From positions 124,001-188,000 of the forward strand of contig NZ_JBIQOI010000005.1 of NCBI RefSeq assembly GCF_044197065.1: a stretch of DNA of 64,000 nucleotides. Direction: 5' to 3'. The translations under genes and the position numbers were made by a program. The notes under the pieces are model-generated. The model had not been told where the DNA came from. It worked only from the letters and a program-made list of their open reading frames with translations, and did not search any database. The DNA comes from Kluyvera ascorbata_C (lineage in GTDB: Bacteria; Pseudomonadota; Gammaproteobacteria; Enterobacterales; Enterobacteriaceae). This document shows, in pieces, positions 17,689 through 26,937 of this stretch (the first letter of the stretch is position 1; every line of letters starts with the position of its first letter).

Positions 17689-18444
17689 CTATCGATTAAG
17701 CCTGAGCTGCTGTAAATTCCCATCGATATGCAAATCCGTATCCAGCCGCGCGATATCCCTGCATAAAAACGCCATCTCTCGGTGCTCGACCAGCTTCTTG
17801 CGCCACTTCTCTGGTACATCATCCAGATGTTCATACAGCGCTTCCAGCGTCGGGAACTGCGTTAACAGCTGCGTGGCGCTCTTCGGGCCAATACCCGCAA
17901 CGCCCGGCACCTTCGAGCTGCTGATCCCTGCAAGCCCCCAGTAGTCCGGTAGCTGATGCGGCTGGACGCCGAACTCTTTTTCGATAAACGGCACGTCGAG
18001 CCAGCGCTTCTGGAAATAGTCACGAATGCGCAGGTTGGGCGAGAGCAGCTGGCAGTAGCCTTTGTCGGTGGAGACGATGGTGGCCTGATGGCCTGCGCCA
18101 GCGACTTTCACTGCCAGCGTTGCCGCCAAATCATCGGCTTCGTTACCGCTGGATACCCAGCAGCGAACGCCGCGCAGTTCGAAAGCGGCGCGCAGCGCGG
18201 GCATCTCGGCGTGCAGGTCGTCCGGCATCGGTGGGCGGCCCGCTTTGTAGTCAGGAAGGCGCTGGTGACGCCAGCCGCTATTGCGCGCCTCATCGTCAAA
18301 CACCGCCACCGCGTGAGTCGGCTGGCTATGGGCAATCAGCAGATCCAGCGCGTGCTGGCAGGTTTCCACACAAGGGGAGCCCTGAACGGCATGAATACGG
18401 CGTATCAGGTTGAGTGCATCAACAATCAGCAAATGGACGGCCAC
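17689..18444 (-). CDS. xni: Xni (YgdG), flap endonuclease / exonuclease IX
   Basis: The 251-residue protein belongs to the 5' nuclease family of the Pol I exonuclease domain. Visible are LLIVDALNLIRR at the N-terminus, AVFDDEARNSGWRHQRLPDYK near residue 50, the metal-binding GNEADDLAATLA near residue 100, and the helix-hairpin-helix GVAGIGPKSATQLL near residue 180. The start is GTG at 18444, just after AGGGAGAACACCT, giving exactly the E. coli length. An in-frame ATG 13 codons upstream is less likely. It cuts DNA flaps. Confidence 0.95.
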   Translation of the reverse strand: MAVHLLIVDALNLIRRIHAVQGSPCVETCQHALDLLIAHSQPTHAVAVFDDEARNSGWRHQRLPDYKAGRPPMPDDLHAEMPALRAAFELRGVRCWVSSGNEADDLAATLAVKVAGAGHQATIVSTDKGYCQLLSPNLRIRDYFQKRWLDVPFIEKEFGVQPHQLPDYWGLAGISSSKVPGVAGIGPKSATQLLTQFPTLEALYEHLDDVPEKWRKKLVEHREMAFLCRDIARLDTDLHIDGNLQQLRLNR

Positions 18445-18517
18445 AGGTGTTCTCCCTAACGATTTGAGCGACAAGGGTAACATTCACGGCAGAGTGAGGC
18501 TATTGGCGGGGGATAAA

Positions 18518-18549
18518 ACGGGAAGAAGCCTCGCAAAACTGCACGAGGC
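18518..18549 (-). terminator. Terminator after sdaB
   Basis: On the minus strand the hairpin GCCTCG...CGAGGC is followed by TTCTTCCCGTTTT, just downstream of the sdaB stop. The T tract is interrupted, so this is a moderate intrinsic terminator. Confidence 0.65.
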
Positions 18550-18564
18550 CTCTGGGGGATAACG

Positions 18565-19932
18565 TTAGTCGCAGGCGACCACTTTCATCGCCAGGCCGCC
18601 GCGAGAGGTTTCGCGATACTTGGCGTTCATGTCTTTACCGGTTTCGTACATGGTCTCGATAACCTTATCGAGGCAGACGCGCGGTTCGCTGGTACGGCGC
18701 AGCGCCATACGGGCGGCGTTTACCGCTTTGACTGAAGCAATGGCGTTACGCTCGATGCACGGTACCTGTACCTGGCCGGCAACCGGGTCGCAGGTCAGAC
18801 CGAGGTTATGTTCCATACCGATTTCCGCAGCGATGCATACCTGCGCAGGGCTTGCGCCCAGCAGTTCAGCCAGACCGGCTGCTGCCATCGAGCAGGCCAC
18901 GCCGACTTCCCCCTGGCAGCCGACTTCGGCACCGGAGATAGAGGCGTTCATCTTGTACAGTGAGCCAATCGCGCTTGCGACCAGCATGTAGCGCGCCAGC
19001 GAGTTGGCGTTCACTTCGCGGATAAACTTGTCGTAGTACGCCAGCACCGCAGGAACAATACCGCAGGCGCCGTTGGTCGGTGCCGTTACCACGCGGCCAC
19101 CGGCGGCGTTTTCTTCGTTAACGGCCAGCGCGAACATGTTGATCCAGTCAACCACCGCCATCGGGTCGCTGCTGATTTTATCCTGGCTCACCAGCATACG
19201 GCGCAGCGCCGCGGCACGGCGCGGAACGCGCAGTTTGCCCGGCAGGACGCCTTCAGTGGTGGTGCCGTGTTCGATACCGCCCTTCATCACTGCCCAAACG
19301 TCAGCGAAGTGCTTTTCCAGCGCTTCTTTGCTGTGCAGCGCGAGTTCGTTTTGCATCATCAGGCCGGAGAGCGACAGCCCGGTTTCGTTGCAGTGACGCT
19401 GTAAATCGGCGGCGTTTTTGTACGGGTAAGGTACAGCCACCGGCGCGTCAGTCTGCTGACCGAAGTGCTCTTCATCGACGATAAAGCCACCGCCGATGGA
19501 ATAATAGGTTTTGCTGTAAACGGCTTTGTCGCCCGCCAATGCGGTAATGCGCATACCGTTTTCATGCAGAGAGAGGTTGTCGGCATGGAAGTTCATGCAC
19601 TGGTCAACCGGGAACTCCACTTCGTGCTGACCGTTGGCAAGCATCAGGCGACCGTGGGTGTTCACATCCTGGATAAACGCCGGGATAGATTCGATATCGA
19701 CCGTATCAGGCAGATTTCCTGCCAGACCCATAATGATGGCGATATCGGTATGGTGACCTTTACCGGTCAGAGAGAGTGAGCCGTAAACATCGACGACTAC
19801 GCGAGTAATATCATTGAGGATCCCACGCGCAATCAAGTCGTCCGTGAACTGTTTGCCTGCTTTCATTGGCCCCACGGTGTGTGAGCTGGAAGGACCAATG
19901 CCGATTTTGAAAATATCGAATACGCTAATCAT
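18565..19932 (-). CDS. sdaB: SdaB, L-serine dehydratase (iron-sulfur type)
   Basis: The 455-residue single-chain [4Fe-4S] serine deaminase starts MISVFDIFKIGIGPSSSHTV. Cysteines in TNGACGIVPA, GCQGEVGVACSMAAAG and LTCDPVAGQVQVPCIERNA are the cluster and tail residues of the family. It converts L-serine to pyruvate and ammonia. It follows sdaC on the same strand, and the pair couples serine import to its breakdown. The length equals E. coli SdaB. Confidence 0.97.
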   Translation of the reverse strand: MISVFDIFKIGIGPSSSHTVGPMKAGKQFTDDLIARGILNDITRVVVDVYGSLSLTGKGHHTDIAIIMGLAGNLPDTVDIESIPAFIQDVNTHGRLMLANGQHEVEFPVDQCMNFHADNLSLHENGMRITALAGDKAVYSKTYYSIGGGFIVDEEHFGQQTDAPVAVPYPYKNAADLQRHCNETGLSLSGLMMQNELALHSKEALEKHFADVWAVMKGGIEHGTTTEGVLPGKLRVPRRAAALRRMLVSQDKISSDPMAVVDWINMFALAVNEENAAGGRVVTAPTNGACGIVPAVLAYYDKFIREVNANSLARYMLVASAIGSLYKMNASISGAEVGCQGEVGVACSMAAAGLAELLGASPAQVCIAAEIGMEHNLGLTCDPVAGQVQVPCIERNAIASVKAVNAARMALRRTSEPRVCLDKVIETMYETGKDMNAKYRETSRGGLAMKVVACD

Positions 19933-19985
19933 GAGGCGTCCCTATGGTATTGAAGTGCGTCGCCCTGAGGGGCGGCGCAGGGTGA

Positions 19986-21275
19986 TTAACTAAACAGAGA
20001 GTAGGAGATAGCGGAGATAGCGATGAGACCCATCAGGACAACGAAGACGTTGCTGATGTGACCGCTGTACTTACGCATTGCCGGTACTTTCTGAATGGCA
20101 TACATCGGCATCAGGAACAGAATCATCGCGATGATTGGGCCGCCCAGGGTTTCAATCATGCCCAGGATGCTTGGGTTCAGGGTTGCCACGATCCAGGTGG
20201 TAATCAGCATGAACAGCGCAGTGATTTTGTTCAGTTTGTTGATTTCGATGGTTTTGCCTTTGCTACGCAGAGACTTAATAACCATACCGTTAAAGCCTTC
20301 ACGTGCGCCCAGGTAGTGGCCCAGGAAGGATTTGGTGATAGCGATAATCGCGATAATCGGTGCCATCCAGGCGATAACCGGCGCGTTAAAGTGGTTCGCC
20401 AGGTAAGACAAGATGGAGATGTTCTGCTCTTTTGCCGCTGCCAGGTCCGCTGGGGACAGGCTCAGTACGCAGCTGAAGACGAAGAACATAACGGTCAGCA
20501 CCATCATCACGTGGGCACGTGCCAGGATAGAGGAGCATTTTTTCTCTGCGCCCTGGCCGTATTCTTCACGCTTCGCTACCGCGAAGGAGGAGATGATTGG
20601 TGAGTGGTTGAAGGAGAACACCATTACCGGGATTGCCAGCCACAGGGTCATCCACAGGCCGTTGCCGGTAGAGGCTGCGCTGCTGAAGGACAGGGTTTCC
20701 AGCGCTGCGCCGCTCCACTGTGGGATCAGGTACAGAGCCAGCACCATCAGGGCTGCGACAAACGGGAACACCAGGATGCTCATCGCTTTAACAATCATCT
20801 GCTCACCGAAGCGAACGATGGTCATCATGCCGACGATCAGAATCAGCGACAGCAGCGCGCGCGGTGGCGGCGTGATGTGCAACTGGTGAGCCAGGAAGCT
20901 TTCAACGGTGTTGGTGATAGCCACGCTGTAAACCAGCAGGATTGGGTATATAGCGAAGAAGTAGAGCAGGGTAATCAGTTTACCTGCGCCGATACCGAAG
21001 TGTTCTTCAACCACTTCAGTGATGTCTTCGCCCGGGTTTTTACCGGACAGCACGAAGCGGGTCAGGCCGCGGTGTGCGAAGAAGGTCATTGGGAAAGCAA
21101 GGATAGCCATGATGATAAGCGGGATCATGCCGCCAACGCCGGCATTGATTGGCAGGAACAGTACGCCCGCGCCAATTGCGGTGCCGTAAAGACCCAGCAT
21201 CCACATTGTATCTGTTTTGCGCCATCCGCTAGCAGATTCTGCTGTGACGATAGTGCTGGTTTGAGTGTTTTCCAT
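19986..21275 (-). CDS. sdaC: SdaC, serine:H+ symporter
   Basis: The 429-residue protein of the hydroxy/aromatic amino acid permease family has about eleven hydrophobic segments. It begins METTQ-like (MENTQTSTIV), followed by MLGLYGTAIGAGVLFLPINA. It imports L-serine with protons across the inner membrane. ATG 21275 follows CTCCAGGAGATACAG. A longer in-frame reading to 21344 has no family support. It is upstream of sdaB in the same transcription direction. Confidence 0.96.
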   Translation of the reverse strand: MENTQTSTIVTAESASGWRKTDTMWMLGLYGTAIGAGVLFLPINAGVGGMIPLIIMAILAFPMTFFAHRGLTRFVLSGKNPGEDITEVVEEHFGIGAGKLITLLYFFAIYPILLVYSVAITNTVESFLAHQLHITPPPRALLSLILIVGMMTIVRFGEQMIVKAMSILVFPFVAALMVLALYLIPQWSGAALETLSFSSAASTGNGLWMTLWLAIPVMVFSFNHSPIISSFAVAKREEYGQGAEKKCSSILARAHVMMVLTVMFFVFSCVLSLSPADLAAAKEQNISILSYLANHFNAPVIAWMAPIIAIIAITKSFLGHYLGAREGFNGMVIKSLRSKGKTIEINKLNKITALFMLITTWIVATLNPSILGMIETLGGPIIAMILFLMPMYAIQKVPAMRKYSGHISNVFVVLMGLIAISAISYSLFS

Positions 21276-21432
21276 CTGTATCTCCTGGAGGAAGGAAAAT
21301 GCTAATTTTTTAGTCAAATAAAATAAAAAGAACGATAAAACCAATATTAAATTTTATAAGTACCGGCTTTTTTGTGATTTTTACCCGATACCGTTTTAGA
21401 CGAGCGCAAATGTACATTTAACTGGTAAATGT

Positions 21433-21454
21433 ATCAGTGATCATGATCGCAAAT
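21433..21454 (-). promoter_or_regulatory. Candidate CRP site upstream of sdaC
   Basis: On the minus strand the 22-mer ATTTGCGATCATGATCACTG plus AT fits the CRP pattern TGTGA-N6-TCACA with two mismatches. It is centred about 168 bases before the sdaC start. CRP control of sdaC is known in E. coli. A perfect 12-base palindrome, AAATGTACATTT, lies next to it at 21412-21423. Confidence 0.6.
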
Positions 21455-21725
21455 GTAATAATCCACTTTCAGTGTGGGTTATTGCAGGTAATTTTCCTGT
21501 AATTGCAATGTATGCAGAAATTAATGGTCGCGAAGGCTACCATTCGCAGTATGTGTGGTAAATGGTGGAGGGGGTAAATACGATGTTTTCGCTGATAAAA
21601 ATGATGAAAATGGCGTTTTTTAGCGCTTTATCATAACTATGGCTAATAATATGTGGTCGGATAACATACGCAAACGATTGGCTATGAATGAATAGACCGG
21701 GTTAAGCGGGTTATTTCGGAGAGAA
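21455..21725. other. Intergenic region between sdaC and ppnN, no gene seen
   Basis: About 500 bases separate sdaC from ppnN, both on the minus strand. Apart from the CRP-like site, the palindrome next to it and the ppnN terminator, the rest is AT-rich without an open frame that has a ribosome-binding site. I see no RNA gene signature here. Confidence 0.6.
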
Positions 21726-21749
21726 TTCCGGCGGAAAAGACCGCCGGAA
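21726..21749 (-). terminator. Hairpin after ppnN
   Basis: A perfect stem TTCCGGCGG/CCGCCGGAA with a six-base loop lies 27 bases past the ppnN stop. On the minus strand it is followed by TTCTCTCC, a short and interrupted T tract. It is the probable ppnN terminator. Confidence 0.65.
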
Positions 21750-21776
21750 GGGGAGTGAATTACGCTGAGGTCAGAC

Positions 21777-23141
21777 TCAGGCGCAGATTTCGTAGCAGGG
21801 AATATAGGCAGAGCCAGGCAGTTTCATACGATGCTGGGCGACGAAGCCCTGCAGCAGTTCATCCATACGGCGCATCATTTCTTTATCACCGTGGATCTTA
21901 TACGGCCCAAACTCTTCGATGGCGCGAATGCCTACTTCCTTCACGTTACCCGCCACGATGCCGGAGAAGGCGCGACGCAGGTCGGCGGCCAGCACTTCAA
22001 CCGGCTGATCTGGATAGAGCTTCAGGCTAGCCATGTTTTCGTGCGATGGCTCGAACGGCATTTGCAGGTCTGGCGCAATGCGAATCGACCAGTTAAAGCT
22101 GTAGGCATCACCGGTATCACGACGGTTCTCTTTCACCAGCGGCATCGCTTTCTTCATCTGACGCGCCACTTCCACTTCATCATCAATGATGATTTTGTAA
22201 TGACGGCGTGCGCCTTCGCCCAGCGTATGTACGACAAAATCGTCCAGCACGCGGAAGTAGTCGGCGCTCTCTTTCGGGCCGGTGAGGATAAGCGGCAGCA
22301 CCTGGTCTTTGTTCGCCGGGTTCATCAGAATACCCAGCAGATACAGCAGCTCTTCCGCGGTACCGACGCCGCCTGGGAAGATGATTATCCCGTGGGCGAT
22401 ACGGACAAAGGCTTCCAGACGCTTTTCGATATCCGGCATGATGATCAGTTCGTTCACCAGCGGGTTAGGCGGCTCAGCGGCAATAATGGACGGCTCGGTC
22501 ATACCGATAAAACGGCCTTCTTTGTAGCGCTGCTGCGCATGACCCACCGCGGCGCCTTTCATCGGCGCTTCCATTGCACCTGGACCACAGCCGGTACAGA
22601 TGTTCAGCTCGCGTAGGCCAAGCTGGTTACCAACGCGGCGCGCGTACAGGTATTCGTTTTCATTAATGGAGTGACCGCCCCAGCACACCACCATGCTCGG
22701 TGCTTCGCCAACGTGCAGCGCGCGGGCGTTACGCAGAATCGAGAACACCAGGTTGGTAATGTGGGTTGAGCTTTCCAGATCGAGATTCGGGAAGCGGACG
22801 GTGTTATGAATTTGCCCGTAGACGAAAAGGATGTCGCGCAGCACGGCAAACAGGTTGGCCTGCAGCGAGCGGATGATACGCCCGTCAACAAAGGCATCTT
22901 CCGGCGGGTTAATCAGTTCCAGCTTCACGCCGCGCTCGCGGCGCAGCACGTTAATGTCGAAGCTTTCAAAACGGGACAGCAGCTCTTTGCTGTTATCGGT
23001 CAGGCTGCCTGAGTTCAGTACGGCCAAAGAACAGTTGCGGAACAATTGATACAGGTCGCTGCTGGCCGTGCGTTTAAGCATGTCAACTTCCAGCTGCGAC
23101 AACATATCCATTGAGCCAAGCGGGCTAATATGTGTAATCAA
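21777..23141 (-). CDS. ppnN: PpnN (YgdH), pyrimidine/purine nucleotide 5'-monophosphate nucleosidase
   Basis: The 454-residue protein has the LOG-family core, with VVCWGGHSINENE, TGCGPGAMEAPMKGAAVGH and the PGGVGTAEELLYLLGI motif near residue 255. Extra N- and C-terminal domains are specific to PpnN. It hydrolyses nucleoside monophosphates to base and ribose 5-phosphate, and the E. coli enzyme is controlled by (p)ppGpp. RelA, the ppGpp synthetase, is encoded 11 kb further on. The length equals E. coli PpnN. Confidence 0.97.
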   Translation of the reverse strand: MITHISPLGSMDMLSQLEVDMLKRTASSDLYQLFRNCSLAVLNSGSLTDNSKELLSRFESFDINVLRRERGVKLELINPPEDAFVDGRIIRSLQANLFAVLRDILFVYGQIHNTVRFPNLDLESSTHITNLVFSILRNARALHVGEAPSMVVCWGGHSINENEYLYARRVGNQLGLRELNICTGCGPGAMEAPMKGAAVGHAQQRYKEGRFIGMTEPSIIAAEPPNPLVNELIIMPDIEKRLEAFVRIAHGIIIFPGGVGTAEELLYLLGILMNPANKDQVLPLILTGPKESADYFRVLDDFVVHTLGEGARRHYKIIIDDEVEVARQMKKAMPLVKENRRDTGDAYSFNWSIRIAPDLQMPFEPSHENMASLKLYPDQPVEVLAADLRRAFSGIVAGNVKEVGIRAIEEFGPYKIHGDKEMMRRMDELLQGFVAQHRMKLPGSAYIPCYEICA

Positions 23142-23256
23142 GTGAACTCCTTACGGGACGAAAATCGTCTTCCTTGCTGATTACAATAGCCTCGCTGGCC
23201 CGTTTACTACAACCTCAGCGCAGAACAAAGCGCGCAAAATTGAGATTTTGTTAAGC

Positions 23257-24102
23257 TTACTGGCGTACGAGTCGGCCAATCGCGGGAACGAACTCGTCGT
23301 TTGAGCGCCACGGGTTGATATCCAGACCGCCGCGGCGGGTGTAGCGGGCGTATACGCTCAGGCTTTCCGGCGCGCAGAAACGCAGGATGTCATTGAAGAT
23401 GCGCTCGACGCACTGCTCGTGGAATTCGTTGTGATGACGGAATGACACCAGATAGCGCAGCAACTTCTCGCGGTCGATTTGCGGACCACGGTATTGAATC
23501 TGGACTGAGCCCCAGTCAGGCTGGTGGGTGATGAGGCAGTTTGATTTCAGCAAATGGCTGACCAGTGTTTCCTGCACCACTTTCTGACCGGCTGCACCGT
23601 CGAGATAGTCGGCGTTAAACTCGTAGCTCTCAATCTCGATATCCTGATTATCAATGCAGCTACCGTGGAAGTGAGCAATAGGCTGACCTTCCAGCTCGTC
23701 AATACGATACAGCGCAACGGTCACGTCACCTTCGGCGCAGGCACACAGATCGCGTTCCAGCGTCTGCTGCACCGCTTCCCAGCTATCAAAGCGCGTCTGG
23801 TTGAAGCTGTTGAGGTACAGCTTGAAGCTTTTGGACTCCACCAGATTGACCGTCGCGTGGCTCAGCTCAACGTGACCAACGGCCACCTGCGGCAGCCCTT
23901 TAGCATTCAGCCAGGAGAGTTCATACAGCGTCCAGATATCTGCGCCGTGGAATGGCAGGGTATCGGCATGCAACCCGAGGGGGTCACGGTTTAAGCTGCG
24001 CGGTACGCCCTGTAGCAGGGAGGCGTCGTAGGTATCGCGATAATCTGTGGTTTTACCCAGGGTCAGGCCAGACAGCGCCTGATGGTTCTCATAAGAAGAC
24101 AT
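23257..24102 (-). CDS. queF: QueF, NADPH-dependent 7-cyano-7-deazaguanine reductase
   Basis: The 281-residue protein is the long (YqcD-type) QueF. The substrate motif ESKSFKLYLNSFNQTR is near residue 90, the catalytic cysteine is in LLKSNCLITHQPDWGS near residue 188, and a glutamate motif FHEQCVERIF is near residue 228. It reduces preQ0 to preQ1 in queuosine synthesis. Two other enzymes of the pathway, queE and queD, are also in this window. It is divergent from syd. Confidence 0.97.
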   Translation of the reverse strand: MSSYENHQALSGLTLGKTTDYRDTYDASLLQGVPRSLNRDPLGLHADTLPFHGADIWTLYELSWLNAKGLPQVAVGHVELSHATVNLVESKSFKLYLNSFNQTRFDSWEAVQQTLERDLCACAEGDVTVALYRIDELEGQPIAHFHGSCIDNQDIEIESYEFNADYLDGAAGQKVVQETLVSHLLKSNCLITHQPDWGSVQIQYRGPQIDREKLLRYLVSFRHHNEFHEQCVERIFNDILRFCAPESLSVYARYTRRGGLDINPWRSNDEFVPAIGRLVRQ

Positions 24103-24171
24103 GTTTCACCGTTACAAAGCAGGTACACTATTGTTTCTAGTGTATCCTGGCTAACCTGAAGAGAGAAATTC

Positions 24172-24717
24172 GTGGATCAGCAGACCGCAGAAGCATTACA
24201 CGCTTTTACCCAACGCTATTGCGATGCCTGGCAACGTGAGCACAACAGCCTGCCGCGCAGCGAGGAGCTATACGGCATTCCATCCCCGTGCCAGGTTTCG
24301 ACGACCGATGATGAGGTGCTCTGGCAGCCGCAGCCGTTCGATGGCGAGCAAAATGTAAATGGCGTTGAACGCGCAATGGACATTGTGGTACAACAACCCA
24401 TTCACACCTATTATACCACCCAGTACGCGGGTGATATGCGCGCAATGTTTATGGGAGAAACCCTGATGTTGCTGCAGGCGTGGAGCCCTGACGATTTTCG
24501 TCGCGTGCAGGAAAACCTGATTGGTCACCTGGTCACGCAAAAGCGCCTGAAGCTTTCGCCAACGCTCTTTATCGCGACGCTCGACAGCGAGCTAGACGTG
24601 ATTTCCGTCTGCAATGTGACCGGCGAAGTCATCAAAGAGACGCTCGGCACCCGCAATCGCCTGCCTTTAGCGTCGTCCCTTGCGAGTTTCCTGACTCAAC
24701 TTGAGCCTATCCTGTAA
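24172..24717 (+). CDS. syd: Syd, SecY-interacting protein
   Basis: The 181-residue acidic protein starts at GTG 24172 (MDQQTAEALHAFTQRYCDAW) after GAGAGAAA. Conserved stretches include EELYGIPSPC near residue 27 and VQENLIGHLVTQKRLK in the C-terminal half. Syd binds SecY at the cytoplasmic face of the inner membrane and is thought to monitor translocon assembly. The length equals the E. coli protein, and csrB follows as in E. coli. Confidence 0.94.
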   Translation: MDQQTAEALHAFTQRYCDAWQREHNSLPRSEELYGIPSPCQVSTTDDEVLWQPQPFDGEQNVNGVERAMDIVVQQPIHTYYTTQYAGDMRAMFMGETLMLLQAWSPDDFRRVQENLIGHLVTQKRLKLSPTLFIATLDSELDVISVCNVTGEVIKETLGTRNRLPLASSLASFLTQLEPIL

Positions 24718-24736
24718 GACAGTTTGCCCATCACCT

Positions 24737-24754
24737 TGTGAGAGATCTCTTACA
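24737..24754 (+). promoter_or_regulatory. UvrY-type site upstream of csrB
   Basis: The 18-base palindrome TGTGAGAGATCTCTTACA matches the UvrY-binding pattern described upstream of csrB. Its left part, CCTTGTGAGAGATC, is repeated directly at 24757-24770. It lies about 180 bases before the CsrB start, the distance expected for the far-upstream UvrY site. Confidence 0.75.
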
Positions 24755-24927
24755 CGCCTTGTGAGAGATCGCCAGAATGTAAGTAAGACACTCATCCTAC
24801 TTGTTTATTCATTTCGTTTTATATCAATAAGATAAGTAAATCCTACATGCTTAATCCCTCATGTAAGCCTTAAGTGTTTGTCTCACAGGCACTTGTAAGA
24901 CGGGGCGGAATAGCGGATTCTATCTAC

Positions 24928-25295
24928 GTCGACAGGGAGTCGCACAATGAAGTGAACATTAGGATGATGGCACTTCATAGGACACACCGGGAAGGTGATT
25001 CAAGGAAAGGCTTCAGGACGAAGCAAAAGGACAACGCAGGAACGCGTTAAAGGACACCTCCAGGACGGAGAACGAGAGCCAGACAGGATATCTGGTGGAT
25101 CAGGAAGATCAGGACACACTCAAGGATTGGGTGAAATCACATCGGGGTGGTGTGATGCAGGAAGCAACCGTTTATGGACGAACATGGTCAGGAGACCACA
25201 GGAAAAGTTGTCACGGACGAGCAGGGAGCACCAAAAGTAGCTGGATTGCTGCGAAACGAACCGGGAGCACTGTTTTTACAGTGCTCCCTTTTTTT
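24928..25295 (+). ncRNA. csrB: CsrB, CsrA-sequestering small RNA
   Basis: The RNA begins GTCGACAGGGAGTCGCAC and ends with the terminator GGGAGCACTG...CAGTGCTCCC followed by seven T, about 368 bases. I count 24 GGA triplets, most in CAGGA or AAGGA contexts in loops, the repeated binding motif for the global regulator CsrA. CsrB titrates CsrA and is activated by the BarA-UvrY system, whose sensor barA is about 5 kb downstream. It sits between syd and yqcC as in E. coli. Short reading frames across it are not genes. Confidence 0.96.
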
Positions 25296-25350
25296 GTTTC
25301 CCGCCAACTAGTGATATCCTGCGCCCGATTTTGTTTCCTCTGAGGTTTCC

Positions 25351-25680
25351 ATGACACGCCACGACAACTTACGCTGCCAATTACTGCTTATTGAAAATCT
25401 GCTGCGCCAGCATGAACACTGGCAGGAGACGGCACCGCATGAGAGCGCATTTGCCAGCGACCAGCCGTTCTGTATGGATACGCTGGAGCCGCTAGAGTGG
25501 CTGCAATGGGTGTTGATTCCGCGCATGAACCAACTTCTCGACAGCGGTATGCCGCTGCCAACCGGTTTTGCTATCGCGCCATACTATGAAATGGCGCTGG
25601 ATGCCGCACACCCGCTGCGCGCGATTATTCTGCCGCCGCTGGAACAGCTGGATGCCTTCTTCGTAAGTGAAACCCACTGA
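25351..25680 (+). CDS. yqcC: YqcC, DUF446 protein
   Basis: The 109-residue protein contains the DUF446 features QPFCMDTLEPLEWLQWVLIPRM and LPTGFAIAPYYEMAL. Its function is unknown; it is cytoplasmic with a helical profile. Its stop overlaps the truC start by one base, so the two are co-translated with the pseudouridine synthase. Confidence 0.93.
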   Translation: MTRHDNLRCQLLLIENLLRQHEHWQETAPHESAFASDQPFCMDTLEPLEWLQWVLIPRMNQLLDSGMPLPTGFAIAPYYEMALDAAHPLRAIILPPLEQLDAFFVSETH

Positions 25681-26462
25681 TGCTGGAAATTATTTACCAG
25701 GATGAGTGGCTGGTGGCGGTCAACAAACCGTCCGGCTGGCTGGTACATCGCAGCTGGCTCGACCGTGATGAAAAAGTGGTGGTAATGCAAACGGTGCGCG
25801 ACCAGATTGGCCAGCACGTTTTCACCGCCCATCGCCTTGACCGCCCAACCTCCGGCGTCCTGCTGATGGGGCTGTCCAGCGAAGCGGGCCGCCTGCTATC
25901 GCAGCAGTTTGAACAGCATCAGATGCAGAAGCGCTATCACGCCATTGTGCGTGGTTGGCTGACGGACGAGGCCGTTCTCGACTATCCGCTGGTGGAAGAG
26001 CTCGACAAAATTGCCGATAAGTTTGCCCGTGAAAATAAAGACCCGCAGCCAGCGGTGACCCATTATCGGGGTCTGGCGACGGTGGAAATGCCGGTGCCGA
26101 CGGGCCGCTATCCGACCACCCGCTACGGGCTGGTAGAGCTGGAGCCGAAAACGGGCCGTAAGCACCAGCTACGCCGCCATTTGGCGCATCTTCGTCACCC
26201 GATTATCGGCGACAGCAAGCACGGCGACCTGCGCCAGAATCGCAGCGGTGCTGAGCATTTTGGCTGTAATCGTTTAATGCTTCACGCCAGCCAACTTTCG
26301 TTAACCCACCCGTTTACCGGCGAACCGCTGACGATTCGCGCCGGGCTGGACGATGTCTGGATGCAGGCTTTATCACATTTCGGCTGGCGCGGGCTTCTCC
26401 CTGAGAATGAAAGGGTTGAGTTTGCGACCGACTGCGGTCAGGATGAAGCTATCCAGAAGTAA
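25680..26462 (+). CDS. truC: TruC, tRNA pseudouridine(65) synthase
   Basis: The 260-residue RluA-family protein has the catalytic aspartate in AHRLDRPTSGVLLMG near residue 52, and ELEPKTGRKHQLRRHLAHL plus HPIIGDSKHGD in the C-terminal half. It makes pseudouridine at position 65 of tRNA-Ile1 and tRNA-Asp. It is coupled to yqcC by a one-base overlap, and yqcA follows 15 bases later. Confidence 0.96.
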   Translation: MLEIIYQDEWLVAVNKPSGWLVHRSWLDRDEKVVVMQTVRDQIGQHVFTAHRLDRPTSGVLLMGLSSEAGRLLSQQFEQHQMQKRYHAIVRGWLTDEAVLDYPLVEELDKIADKFARENKDPQPAVTHYRGLATVEMPVPTGRYPTTRYGLVELEPKTGRKHQLRRHLAHLRHPIIGDSKHGDLRQNRSGAEHFGCNRLMLHASQLSLTHPFTGEPLTIRAGLDDVWMQALSHFGWRGLLPENERVEFATDCGQDEAIQK

Positions 26463-26477
26463 ACAGGGAGTTAAAGC

Positions 26478-26921
26478 ATGGCTGAAGTAGGGATTTTTGT
26501 CGGCACCATGTACGGCAATTCGCTGTTGGTGGCGGAAGAAGCAGAAACCATTCTGAGCGGTCTTGGTCATAAAGCGACGGTGTTTGAAGACCCGATGGTC
26601 TCTGATTGGGAAAGCTACACCGGGAAGTACGTGCTGGTGGTGACTTCCACAACCGGGCAAGGCGATTTACCTGACAGTATCGTACCGTTGTTTAACGATC
26701 TGCAGGATATGTATCAGCCGCATCTGCGCTACGGCATTATTGCGCTGGGTGATAGTACCTATGCCAATTTCTGCGGCGGCGGTAAGCGGTTCGACGCGTT
26801 GCTGCAAGAACAAGGCGCGCAGCGCATTGGCGAGATGCTGATGATTGATGCGTCTGAAGACCCCGAGCCGGAGAGCATCTCGAATCCGTGGGTTGAGCAG
26901 TGGGCAACGCTGCTGAAATAA
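26478..26921 (+). CDS. yqcA: YqcA, small flavodoxin
   Basis: The 147-residue protein has the FMN phosphate loop FVGTMYGNSLLVAEEAE, then TSTTGQGDLPDSI near residue 57 and ALGDSTYANFCGGGK near residue 93, all typical of short-chain MioC/YqcA flavodoxins. It is a cytoplasmic electron carrier, and its partner is not known for certain. It lies in one operon with yqcC and truC. Confidence 0.94.
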   Translation: MAEVGIFVGTMYGNSLLVAEEAETILSGLGHKATVFEDPMVSDWESYTGKYVLVVTSTTGQGDLPDSIVPLFNDLQDMYQPHLRYGIIALGDSTYANFCGGGKRFDALLQEQGAQRIGEMLMIDASEDPEPESISNPWVEQWATLLK

Positions 26922-26937
26922 ACGCGCTTCTAAAAGC

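Noticed and set aside
24995..25343. Two reading frames over the region after syd
   Set aside because: They read through the GGA-repeat RNA CsrB and its terminator; amino acid content is meaningless.
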